Of a DNA stretch of 47,714 bases, positions 32,652 to 39,745 are shown in pieces (position 1 is the stretch's first letter; every line of letters begins with the position of its first letter). The position numbers and the translations under genes are program-made. Under the pieces are notes generated by a model. That model made no database searches. It was not told the origin of the DNA and saw only the letters and a program-made list of their open reading frames with translations. The DNA comes from JAKJEP01 sp964580995 (lineage in GTDB: Bacteria; Planctomycetota; Phycisphaerae; Sedimentisphaerales; SM23-30), in the NCBI GenBank assembly GCA_964580995.1, contig CAZOMV010000038.1, forward strand, positions 1-47,714, given 5' to 3'.

Positions 32652-33590
32652 TTATTGCACCGGAATCGTTTCCGGCGAACCGACAACTACCCGGTCGCGA
32701 CCGGTCCGCTTGGCCTGATACAGCGCCATATCCGCCACATACAGAAGTTGATCGAGTGTTTGCCCCGGCTCAAACTCGCTGACGCCAAAACTGGCGGTGA
32801 TCCGCTCGGGCACGTCCGGTTCGGGAATTTCCCGGATGAACTGACGAATTCGTTCCCCCATATGACCCGCCGCCACCCCATCGCTGCCCGGTGCGACAAC
32901 CAAAAATTCCTCCCCACCCCATCGCCCTACCACATCCGGCTTACGCAGGTTATGCTTGAAAATCGCACCAAACTTGGCAAGCACTTTGTCTCCGGCCTCA
33001 TGCCCATATAGATCGTTAATCCGCTTGAAATGATCGATATCCACCATAACAACCGACAACGGCTGCTGGTAGCGCCGGCCTCGTTCAATTTCCGCCTTGA
33101 GCAGTTCATGGATGGCACTGCGATTATAGAGTCCTGTCAACTGATCCCGCCGCGAAATGTGCAGCAATTGCCGATGCGCATCTTCCAGCGCCACATGCGA
33201 CGAGATATCCCGAAATATCTCGATCGCTCCTAATAATTGCCCGTTTTCATCCCGGAACGGAGAAATATGCGACTCTACCGGTATCCGCTGGCCATTCTTT
33301 CGCCGAATGAATCCTTTCCAGGTCCCCGGCATCCCCGTTTCCAGCACGATCTGAATCCCACCTCGCTCAGCCGAACTGCTTTGGTCGGTATCATCGGTAC
33401 GGGCAAAAGAGGTATAAGCTAAAGGCTGCCCCACCATCTCCTGGGAACTATACCCAGTAATCCGCGCACAACTGCTGTTCCAATACGAAATAATCCCGGC
33501 ATGATCGACCGTATAAACCGCATCGAACAGGCTGTCTAACAACGTCTTATAAAAATCAATCGTAAGCAGCTTTACCGATGATTCGTTCAT
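32652..33590 (-). CDS. PAS-GGDEF diguanylate cyclase
   Basis: 312 residues, cytoplasmic. A PAS domain (about 10-135: AVYTVDHAGIISYWNSSCARITGY, with a PAC tail GAIEIFRDIS) is joined to a GGDEF domain (about 148-308). The active-site loop reads GGEEF (225-229), compatible with cyclase activity. An inhibitory c-di-GMP-binding site RxxD (RKPD, 216-219) stands five residues before it, the standard spacing, so product inhibition is expected. The PAS domain would sense a small ligand or redox state. The start follows AGGAA. No EAL or c-di-GMP effector gene is nearby. A 7-bp inverted repeat (AGTACCG at 33622, CGGTACT at 33642) lies in its upstream region. Confidence 0.93.
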   Translation of the reverse strand: MNESSVKLLTIDFYKTLLDSLFDAVYTVDHAGIISYWNSSCARITGYSSQEMVGQPLAYTSFARTDDTDQSSSAERGGIQIVLETGMPGTWKGFIRRKNGQRIPVESHISPFRDENGQLLGAIEIFRDISSHVALEDAHRQLLHISRRDQLTGLYNRSAIHELLKAEIERGRRYQQPLSVVMVDIDHFKRINDLYGHEAGDKVLAKFGAIFKHNLRKPDVVGRWGGEEFLVVAPGSDGVAAGHMGERIRQFIREIPEPDVPERITASFGVSEFEPGQTLDQLLYVADMALYQAKRTGRDRVVVGSPETIPVQ

Positions 33591-33735
33591 ATATATTCCT
33601 GTCTGCTACTACCAAACTTCCAGTACCGTTTTTAAACCCGACGGTACTAGTAGTATCGGATAATTCTATCGCTGTCTTACCCATATTTCCGATACTTTGT
33701 AAAACTTAATTGAGTTATCGGAACCGACGTGTATC

Positions 33736-34566
33736 TCAACGATCCCACCGGGCCGGATCCGTCTCGGGATTCCTTTCCGAAATATCATCTACCAGTTGAC
33801 CGGTTCGAAATAAATACCCCAGCAAATAACGGCGAAAACCAGTCAATGGCCGGGTCAGCCGACGATGCCAGAGGATCCACGGACTTACCCGGCGAGCCTG
33901 ACGCAGCCGCTTCCGTTCCTGCTTGTCCCGGCAAAAACGATACCGGTGTTTATGCAGGTGATAGATATCCTCCTTTTTCAGGATCTCCAGTATCCTATCC
34001 GCCAATCGTGCGGATCCCAGCACACGGGCCGGAATATGAAACGATATCTGAAAATCAATCAATCGGGGCCTTCCATCGCTTCCTAACAGAATGTTCCCTC
34101 TCTTGTTCATATCCACATACACCACCCGATATCCATGAATTCGGGTGACCAACTTCTCCAGTTCCCCAAAAAAATCTTCCGGTAACGCAGGTTTACCTGC
34201 TAGGGATTGCCCCTCTATGTACCTGTAGATCAGCCCTGTCTTGCCATACCGCCCTAAAAGCTGTGGCACCGCCTGCTCCTGTTGGATATGCGTAAGTATC
34301 TCACTTTCATGTTTGGCCAGCATCTCCCCCAGCCAGGTCATAGGCAAACCCAGAAAATCAACGTAGCGTCCCAGCTTCAACACGATCTTATCGCCTCTGC
34401 CAAACGAACCGTTTCCGGTACCCTTTTTTTGATATAGGGCGGTTGCGGCAAAAAAATCATGCTTAAATACTAAAACCAGTGAATATTCTTCACCTTGCAG
34501 AATCAGCGATTCAGGCAGCTTTCTCCTGCCGCAGGCTCGTAACTGATGTCCGATTTTCGTTCTCAT
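33736..34566 (-). CDS. Kdo/WaaP-family lipopolysaccharide kinase-like protein
   Basis: 276 residues with a eukaryotic-like kinase fold reduced to the Kdo/heptose kinase type. Visible elements are the N-lobe lysine in KIVLKLGRY, a hinge region LIYRYIEGQSL, the catalytic loop YVDMNKRGNILL and the metal-binding LIDFQIS. Family members phosphorylate Kdo or heptose of lipid A core sugars at the inner membrane. The basic C-terminal region (RFCRDKQERKRLRQARR) is consistent with membrane association. It lies upstream of the GGDEF gene on the same strand, with a 145-base gap. There are no other lipopolysaccharide genes nearby, so the substrate is open. The ribosome binding site is weak. Confidence 0.75.
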   Translation of the reverse strand: MRTKIGHQLRACGRRKLPESLILQGEEYSLVLVFKHDFFAATALYQKKGTGNGSFGRGDKIVLKLGRYVDFLGLPMTWLGEMLAKHESEILTHIQQEQAVPQLLGRYGKTGLIYRYIEGQSLAGKPALPEDFFGELEKLVTRIHGYRVVYVDMNKRGNILLGSDGRPRLIDFQISFHIPARVLGSARLADRILEILKKEDIYHLHKHRYRFCRDKQERKRLRQARRVSPWILWHRRLTRPLTGFRRYLLGYLFRTGQLVDDISERNPETDPARWDR

Positions 34567-34827
34567 AATGCGGATAATACCTTGATCCCGATACGTTACC
34601 CAGAATAATCATTGTTGTTTTCCAGAAACATCTCTAATACATCTCTAAACTGCTGGTATCATAATAGTTAAATAAATTCAGGAAAGGTTAATTGTTGTTT
34701 TTTTTCACAATTTTAATTTTTACTCAGAATCCCAGCCTGCCAAAATCCATATTATATATTTCACTAAATACTTATATAATAATAACTTATGGTAAGAACA
34801 AGACTGTTGTGCCCCCTTTAGAAAAAC

Positions 34828-34844
34828 TTGGCATAATGTTTGCA
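34828..34844 (+). promoter_or_regulatory. Sigma-54 (-24/-12) promoter
   Basis: TTGGCATAATGTTTGCA matches the consensus YTGGCACGrNNNTTGCW at every invariant position: the GG and GC dinucleotides have the exact spacing and only the less conserved CG after TGGCA differs. PEP-CTERM genes are known elsewhere to be driven by RpoN with the PrsR regulator. The start would be near 34855. Confidence 0.75.
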
Positions 34845-34858
34845 CTCTATTACTAGAG

Positions 34859-34882
34859 TATTATGAATTAATATTCATAATA
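34859..34882. promoter_or_regulatory. Perfect 10-bp palindrome at the sigma-54 start site
   Basis: TATTATGAAT (34859-34868), TAAT, ATTCATAATA (34873-34882) begins about 15 bases after the -12 element, at the predicted transcription start. It may be an operator or a 5' stem-loop protecting the transcript. Confidence 0.4.
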
Positions 34883-34971
34883 TTTAAATAGTTATATAGT
34901 ATGTTTTCCATTTAACAGATTTTATGGCTATTTGCAGGAGAGAGATGGTGTGACCAATGTAATGTTCATTC

Positions 34972-35001
34972 AAAAAATGGTATTGCATAAACGCATTTTT
35001 T
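34972..35001 (+). terminator. Terminator-like hairpin in the leader
   Basis: AAAAAATG (34972-34979) pairs with CATTTTTT (34994-35001), leaving a 14-base loop and a final T-run. The stem is A/T only and therefore weak. It could act as an attenuator in the long leader. Confidence 0.35.
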
Positions 35002-35122
35002 AACATTTTTATTGCTTTTGCATTACAGAGTGAGTACCATGAAGGTAATATATTTAGCAAGAACTAGACTTGGGATGGAGAGAGAGAAATCCTCCCATTT
35101 AATACGATTGAGAAATTTTTTT

Positions 35123-35155
35123 ATCCTGTGTTGTATCGTTTACAATAAACAGGAT
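35123..35155 (+). promoter_or_regulatory. Stem-loop next to the ribosome binding site
   Basis: ATCCTGT (35123-35129) pairs with ACAGGAT (35149-35155), with an inner TTGTA/TACAA stem. The hairpin ends four bases before the GGGAG box used by the ATG at 35169, so it could influence translation. Confidence 0.4.
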
Positions 35156-35168
35156 GAAGGGAGAAAGA

Positions 35169-36155
35169 ATGAGAAAAGTCCGTCATTGGCAAAATGAAAC
35201 ATGCAATCGATTGGTTCTGGTGGTTTTGCTTGGCGCAGTGGGTTTGCTTTTCTCGGCAAATCCGGCCATCGCCGCCCTGGTTCCGATTGATAACACATTT
35301 GACATCTATCGAAACAATACCCTGGTTCAAAAATCGTTATCCTCCACCAGCGATTACCTGCCTGGCGGCTTGGTTTACGACTGGAACCAGGATACCTACC
35401 CCCAAAATAAAGCGATCGCGCACAGCGGCTCTTCGTCGGGCAATCCCCTGACCAATAATCCGCAGTTGTACCAGCATGTGTATGGCTATAGCCTTCCCGA
35501 CACGGAAACGGTCTATCAGGCAGCCAATCAGACCGGAAACACCCGCACGTTGACCGTTACCGAGGAAGATGCGAATAAAAAAGCCGGAAAAAGCATCAAA
35601 ATCAAAAGCAATGCCATGCTCGACGGCTCGCTTTTACTGGTCAAAAGCAGCGATAACCTGAACGGATATGAAGGATTACTCGCAGCCTTCGATATTCTCA
35701 TTACCCGTGACTATGTGAAAAATGATATAGACGTTTCTAAAACGCTGGCCAAAGGTTCCGTGAAACTTATCGGACTTGAAGACGGTAAGGTAAAAATTAA
35801 AACCACCGGAAAAATCAAAAAAAGCCTCTTCACCATCGTCCAGGAATCCGATGATATCTTTAAGATCGTTTTTGATGAAGCGTCGATCACTTATAAGACC
35901 AAAGTAAAAGTAGGTGAGGAATTCGCTATTACGACCACAATAACCAGTATGATTGAAAGCCAGGGATATGGAACCGGTGCCGAAGTTATTTTCGCGCCCG
36001 ATATGCCCGGATTACCCGCGCCTGCCCTGCCTGCCATCCTGGAAACCGGAGAAATCCCCGAACCGGCAACCCCGTTGCTGATGCTGATCGGAACGCTGGT
36101 CACCCGTTTCGTTACCAAAAGAAAAAAACAAATAACGAATGTATCGAATATATAA
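35169..36155 (+). CDS. PEP-CTERM sorted surface protein (first of a pair)
   Basis: 328 residues from the ATG preceded by GGGAG; an in-frame ATG five codons upstream overlaps that box. It has a signal peptide (LVLVVLLGAVGLLFSANPAIA) and a beta-rich, Lys/Thr/Ser-rich passenger with repeated short strands (KGSVKLIGLEDGKVKIKTTGKIKK). The C-terminal sorting tail is the PEP-CTERM type: IPEPATPLLMLIGTLVTRFV followed by KRKK. An exosortase would cut at the PEP motif and anchor or release it as an exopolysaccharide-associated protein. No exosortase gene is in the window. It is under the sigma-54 promoter at 34828. The passenger is not a recognised enzyme. Confidence 0.85.
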   Translation: MRKVRHWQNETCNRLVLVVLLGAVGLLFSANPAIAALVPIDNTFDIYRNNTLVQKSLSSTSDYLPGGLVYDWNQDTYPQNKAIAHSGSSSGNPLTNNPQLYQHVYGYSLPDTETVYQAANQTGNTRTLTVTEEDANKKAGKSIKIKSNAMLDGSLLLVKSSDNLNGYEGLLAAFDILITRDYVKNDIDVSKTLAKGSVKLIGLEDGKVKIKTTGKIKKSLFTIVQESDDIFKIVFDEASITYKTKVKVGEEFAITTTITSMIESQGYGTGAEVIFAPDMPGLPAPALPAILETGEIPEPATPLLMLIGTLVTRFVTKRKKQITNVSNI

Positions 36156-36194
36156 TAAATAACTCAGGGCAAATTAATTCAAGGAGAGTAAAAA

Positions 36195-36896
36195 ATGAAA
36201 ACGAAACTTTTTGTACTGCTGGTCGCTGCGGTGTTGGGATTCGTCCCGCAAATATCTTCCGCTGCCATGATTACCGGCTGGAACGTCACCATCGATAACA
36301 CGATGGGGTCCGCCGAAATGACCGAAGTGAATGTAGCCGTCTTTGAAGATGGCGTCTTCGACGACGGGCAAACCGTCGTCATCGAAATCGTCAAAGAATT
36401 CACCTCACCCGATTTCGACGACTTCGATCTCGGCCAGCCACTCTTCTTACGCTTCGAAAAGATCAGCGAGAATGCCCCCAGCAACATCGTCATTGTCAAT
36501 GAACATATAACCAACAGCTCGGTTGTGAACTGGCATGATTTCCATATGGCCGTTGCTTCCAACCTTAGAGATAGCCAGGGTGAACCCGCCGTCGGCTTCG
36601 ACAGCAGCCATATTTTCACCGCCGGTGTCCCCGGCAACCCGTTCCAGTCGGTCACCTTCTCTCTGTACAACGGCCTGAATGGTATGCCGACCAAAATCGA
36701 TTTCGAGAATGGTATGGTCGCCGCTGGAGATTATTTCCAGCCCGGTTTCGATTCCAGCTATGTCAAGATTGTCACCAATCTGCAAACCGACGGTGTGTTC
36801 TGGCTCAAGGAATATCCGACCATTCCCGAACCGGCAACCATCGCGTTTATGACCCTGGGTTCCCTTGCACTTTGGCGGAAAAGAAAAAACGCTTAA
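36195..36896 (+). CDS. PEP-CTERM sorted surface protein (second of a pair)
   Basis: 233 residues. The signal peptide ends in SSAAM (LFVLLVAAVLGFVPQISSA). A compact beta-rich domain rich in Asp and aromatic residues follows. The C-terminus is a short PEP-CTERM tail: IPEPATIAFMTLGSLALWRKRK. AAGGAG lies at a good distance before the ATG, and the gene is 39 bases after the first PEP-CTERM gene, so both are probably one transcript ending at 36931-36971. Despite the same sorting tail, the two passengers share no obvious similarity. The function is presumably in the extracellular matrix. Confidence 0.85.
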   Translation: MKTKLFVLLVAAVLGFVPQISSAAMITGWNVTIDNTMGSAEMTEVNVAVFEDGVFDDGQTVVIEIVKEFTSPDFDDFDLGQPLFLRFEKISENAPSNIVIVNEHITNSSVVNWHDFHMAVASNLRDSQGEPAVGFDSSHIFTAGVPGNPFQSVTFSLYNGLNGMPTKIDFENGMVAAGDYFQPGFDSSYVKIVTNLQTDGVFWLKEYPTIPEPATIAFMTLGSLALWRKRKNA

Positions 36897-36930
36897 CCGC
36901 TGAATATAACATTGAACGTGCCTAGAAATT

Positions 36931-36971
36931 TACCCCGATCGAGAAATTCATGGTGGCTCTCGGTCGGGGTA
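36931..36971 (+). terminator. Intrinsic terminator after the PEP-CTERM pair
   Basis: TACCCCGATCGAGA (36931-36944) pairs with TCTCGGTCGGGGTA (36958-36971) with one G-U wobble and a 13-base loop, followed by TTCTTTT. It is a strong terminator 35 bases after the second stop codon. Confidence 0.8.
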
Positions 36972-37219
36972 TTCTTTTACTCATAGCACAAAGTACACCC
37001 GGTCTTCTATTCTATTATTTTTTATCTCTGCCATCTCCGTACATATCTCTCTTCTTTTCATTGGAAAACTCCGTATGGAGGCCGTAGAGTTTCTGCGATC
37101 AATCCATCCCATCCTCCTTTCGCATTATTTTGACGGAACCGCTAAAAGTTGATATTGACTTCCAAAAACAGCTCTGGCACCCCGATAACAAGGGGACGAC
37201 GAGCTTTTGACGCTGGCGT
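36972..37219. other. Intergenic remainder after the PEP-CTERM terminator
   Basis: With the terminator, the gap at 36897-37219 is 323 bases. It contains the dispersed repeat copy at 37129-37220 and otherwise only AT-rich, apparently non-coding sequence. Confidence 0.6.
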
Positions 37220-37220
37220 C
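37129..37220. repeat. Dispersed 92-bp repeat, copy 1
   Basis: About 80% identical, base for base with one gap, to 47029-47121. Both begin with TTTGACGGAACCGC and end with a form of GAGCTTTTGnCGCTGGnGTC. The ends are imperfect inverted repeats of each other around CGCnAAAAG. Its right end coincides with the stop codon of the minus-strand beta-helix gene. Confidence 0.75.
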
Positions 37221-39670
37221 TATTTTGGCATCTGTGGCCGAAAAATGTCGATTCCCTGTCGGCCTTGCCCTCTTATGACCTCCATTCTTGCTTTTTCACC
37301 GCTCTTGAGTGCCTCGCTGCTCTTCTGTAGCTGGCTTACGGAAAGCAGCTTTTCTCCATCAAAGCCGATGATGACATCATCCTTCTTCAACCCCAATAAG
37401 GCAGCAGGGCTCTCCGCAGGAGCGTCGAGTACGATCACGCCGAATTCATCCGCCAGTCCATATGCGGACCGGTCGCCCAGGCCAAGCACATTACGTATGC
37501 TCGCTCCATACCACGCATGAACCGAACTGTCCCGCAGTGGCGTTTCGAGGATAGCCGCCATATAGTCCGGCAGCTCGGGCGTCCGGGCGATCTTCCTTAA
37601 TTCCGGTTTGACAACGCCGAATTGATCCATCGCAAAATTCTTAAAACCAAGAGCCAGTGCCGGTGAACCTTCCCGTACCCGGTAATCCCCTTGGCCTGGA
37701 GCAACGAACAGGGCATCGGCGACGATGGAGTGTTCATCTCTTTTCGATTGTCGGGACAATTGCTCCGCGGCATCGAGATCGCCGCCTGCCTTGTGAACTA
37801 TATTATAGTCCATCTCTTTGCCCCATGCCGTCTCCGGCATACCGCCGGCAGGACGGTACTCTTCGATAAAAAAGATATTCCGGCGCACTATATCCTGGCT
37901 GTGCCGGTACCAGACGTGCGGGTGGAAACCATTGTTGACCATGATGTTGTTTTCGACGATACGGTAAAAACCTTCCCGATTCTTAATCCCACCGTTAAGG
38001 CACAGATTGTTATAGATGTGGTAGTTCGTCGAACCGTCGTCCAGGTCGATATCCCACCCATGATCGCACCGCCAGCGATTGTTGCAGATAATAACGGGAT
38101 CGACCACATCGAGCAGCGGCACCTCGCTATGATCCGCCCAAACCGCATCATCGTTCAGATCCAGATCCTTCAGGTTCCAGAATCGGTCTCGACCCCAGGA
38201 ATTGAACGAACCGTGATCGCCGGTCTCCTGGACGGTGTCGAAAACATCACAGTATTCAATCAGGTGGCCGCCCCAGGTACCTTCGGATATATTGATACCC
38301 GCGCGCGGCACATCATAGATGCTGCAATGCCGTATCGTGATGCCGCGTGACATCGAAATCTGCACACCCGCGGTCTGCTTCTCGACGCGGCCGCTCAGGT
38401 AAATCAGGCAGTCCTCCACACAGCAGTCGCGGGGATAGTTCTCCGTCCGGGGGCCGCGGGCCTTATCCATGTCCTGGTAGGTCTGTTGCTGGTTGTACTC
38501 AAATAAGGGGCTTCGCACCGCGTTCGGATCGCCGACAAAAGCCACGCCATTGGCCCCGGCATGATGAATGTGGCATCCTCGCACCGTGATACGGCGATTG
38601 TAATGGTTCACAAACACCGCATTGCCGCCGACCTGGTCAAACTCACAATCCTCAATAACACAATCCTCGGCTCCCTCAACCAGGACCGCACCGCCCCGAT
38701 AGGTGGTCCAGTCGCTTCGCAAGAGCGGTTCCTGGTTCGCCATGAAAGTCCGCCGGGTGTGCTGAAAGGTAATTCCCTGAAAAACAACCCAGCGGACGGG
38801 AAATTCCTGGGAGCCTTTCAACTCAATAAGGTGACTCAGGCGTACAATTTCGATCCGGGCCTGTTGCAGATTCAGGTCTGCCGGCGGCATGAAATAAATC
38901 GTGTGCCTCTGGTGATCCGCATACCATTCACCGGGGGCATCCAGCTCCTCAAAAATATTCTCAACCATGCGATAGGTGTCATGCATGCCGGAACGGCGAT
39001 TGTTCTGCCAGCCGCCCTCATACACCAGGTTCCCATCACGATCTTTGCCTTGAATAACATAGTGAAAACCACCCCACATATGGCTGTGCATCGCGTGCAT
39101 ATATCCCCCGGCGGGATCCAGCCAGCGTGAGGCACGTTCGGCGCTGAAAGCGTCCGCCGCATAGCCGTTAAAGTGCTGCACCTTCGCATCGAAATTGGGA
39201 TAGCGGGCCATAGGCTGGCTGATCCCGTTGACAAAAAGCCGATCGAATGATGTACCGGCGGGAATCGGTGCTTTCCAGATATTTTTCTCGTGCTGTTCCC
39301 ACAGCAGGTTTAGTCTGGCACCGCCGCTAATAATTGGTTTTGCTCCTTCCACCGCCTTGATCACGAGGGGGTTGGCCTCCGTTCCCGAATCTATGGCATC
39401 CAATCGGAGGGGTTTGTCCAGATAGTAGGTCCCATGAGCAAGCCAAATCGTAATGGCCTTCGTTCCTTGCTTACGGGCCTGGCGGGCTGCGACGACGGCT
39501 CGGTCAATCGTTGCCAAGGGTTGGTCCCCATCACCTGGGTTGGAATTATCACCCTGGGGAGAAACATAAAACGCCGCATTCTCCAGCCCCTGGCCCGCAG
39601 GGACCGAAATGGCGAGACATGCCAATATCGTCATGGCGGAGAGGAATGACTTTTTTTCTTTCCGAAGCAT
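37220..39670 (-). CDS. Exported right-handed beta-helix protein with C-terminal PDZ domain
   Basis: 816 residues from the ATG at 39670, which has GGAGGATAGGT directly upstream. It has a signal peptide (SFLSAMTILACLAISVPAG). The opening FYVSPQGDNSNPGDGDQPLATIDRAV is the standard cap of secreted parallel beta-helix proteins. Pectate-lyase-like coils follow (VEGAEDCVIEDCEFDQVGGNAVFV, ITVRGCHIHHAGANGV) through about residue 560. A PDZ domain (LDAPAESPAALLGLKKDDVIIGFDG, about 735-810) ends it. Such proteins act on or bind polysaccharides. It is 75 bases after the six-hairpin glycosidase gene, probably in one operon. Its start region (39641-39700) is shared with a non-coding repeat at 42231-42290. 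The catalytic residues cannot be assigned. Confidence 0.88.
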   Translation of the reverse strand: MLRKEKKSFLSAMTILACLAISVPAGQGLENAAFYVSPQGDNSNPGDGDQPLATIDRAVVAARQARKQGTKAITIWLAHGTYYLDKPLRLDAIDSGTEANPLVIKAVEGAKPIISGGARLNLLWEQHEKNIWKAPIPAGTSFDRLFVNGISQPMARYPNFDAKVQHFNGYAADAFSAERASRWLDPAGGYMHAMHSHMWGGFHYVIQGKDRDGNLVYEGGWQNNRRSGMHDTYRMVENIFEELDAPGEWYADHQRHTIYFMPPADLNLQQARIEIVRLSHLIELKGSQEFPVRWVVFQGITFQHTRRTFMANQEPLLRSDWTTYRGGAVLVEGAEDCVIEDCEFDQVGGNAVFVNHYNRRITVRGCHIHHAGANGVAFVGDPNAVRSPLFEYNQQQTYQDMDKARGPRTENYPRDCCVEDCLIYLSGRVEKQTAGVQISMSRGITIRHCSIYDVPRAGINISEGTWGGHLIEYCDVFDTVQETGDHGSFNSWGRDRFWNLKDLDLNDDAVWADHSEVPLLDVVDPVIICNNRWRCDHGWDIDLDDGSTNYHIYNNLCLNGGIKNREGFYRIVENNIMVNNGFHPHVWYRHSQDIVRRNIFFIEEYRPAGGMPETAWGKEMDYNIVHKAGGDLDAAEQLSRQSKRDEHSIVADALFVAPGQGDYRVREGSPALALGFKNFAMDQFGVVKPELRKIARTPELPDYMAAILETPLRDSSVHAWYGASIRNVLGLGDRSAYGLADEFGVIVLDAPAESPAALLGLKKDDVIIGFDGEKLLSVSQLQKSSEALKSGEKARMEVIRGQGRQGIDIFRPQMPK

Positions 39671-39700
39671 ACCTATCCTCCATTTTGCCAAACTTCAATC
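39641..39700. repeat. 60-bp segment shared with 42231-42290
   Basis: 52 of 60 bases are identical to 42231-42290. This segment contains the ribosome binding site, start codon and first ten codons of the beta-helix gene. The other copy is non-coding, with the ATG changed to ATA. Confidence 0.75.
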
Positions 39701-39745
39701 CATAATATACTTCTTCTTCCGGATTCTCCTGGGGAAACCATGAAC

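Larger units (their letters stand above)
34567..35168. other. Long regulatory region upstream of the PEP-CTERM pair
   Basis: About 600 AT-rich bases. It contains a sigma-54 promoter (34828-34844), a 10-bp palindrome (34859-34882), a hairpin ending in a T-run (34972-35001) and a stem just before the start codon (35123-35155). The promoter is 325 bases from the ATG, so the leader is unusually long. No gene is supported. Confidence 0.65.

Noticed and set aside
35039..35197. Possible 52-residue peptide in the PEP-CTERM leader
   Set aside because: No ribosome binding site; it overlaps the hairpin and the start of the real gene in another frame, and has no recognisable pattern.
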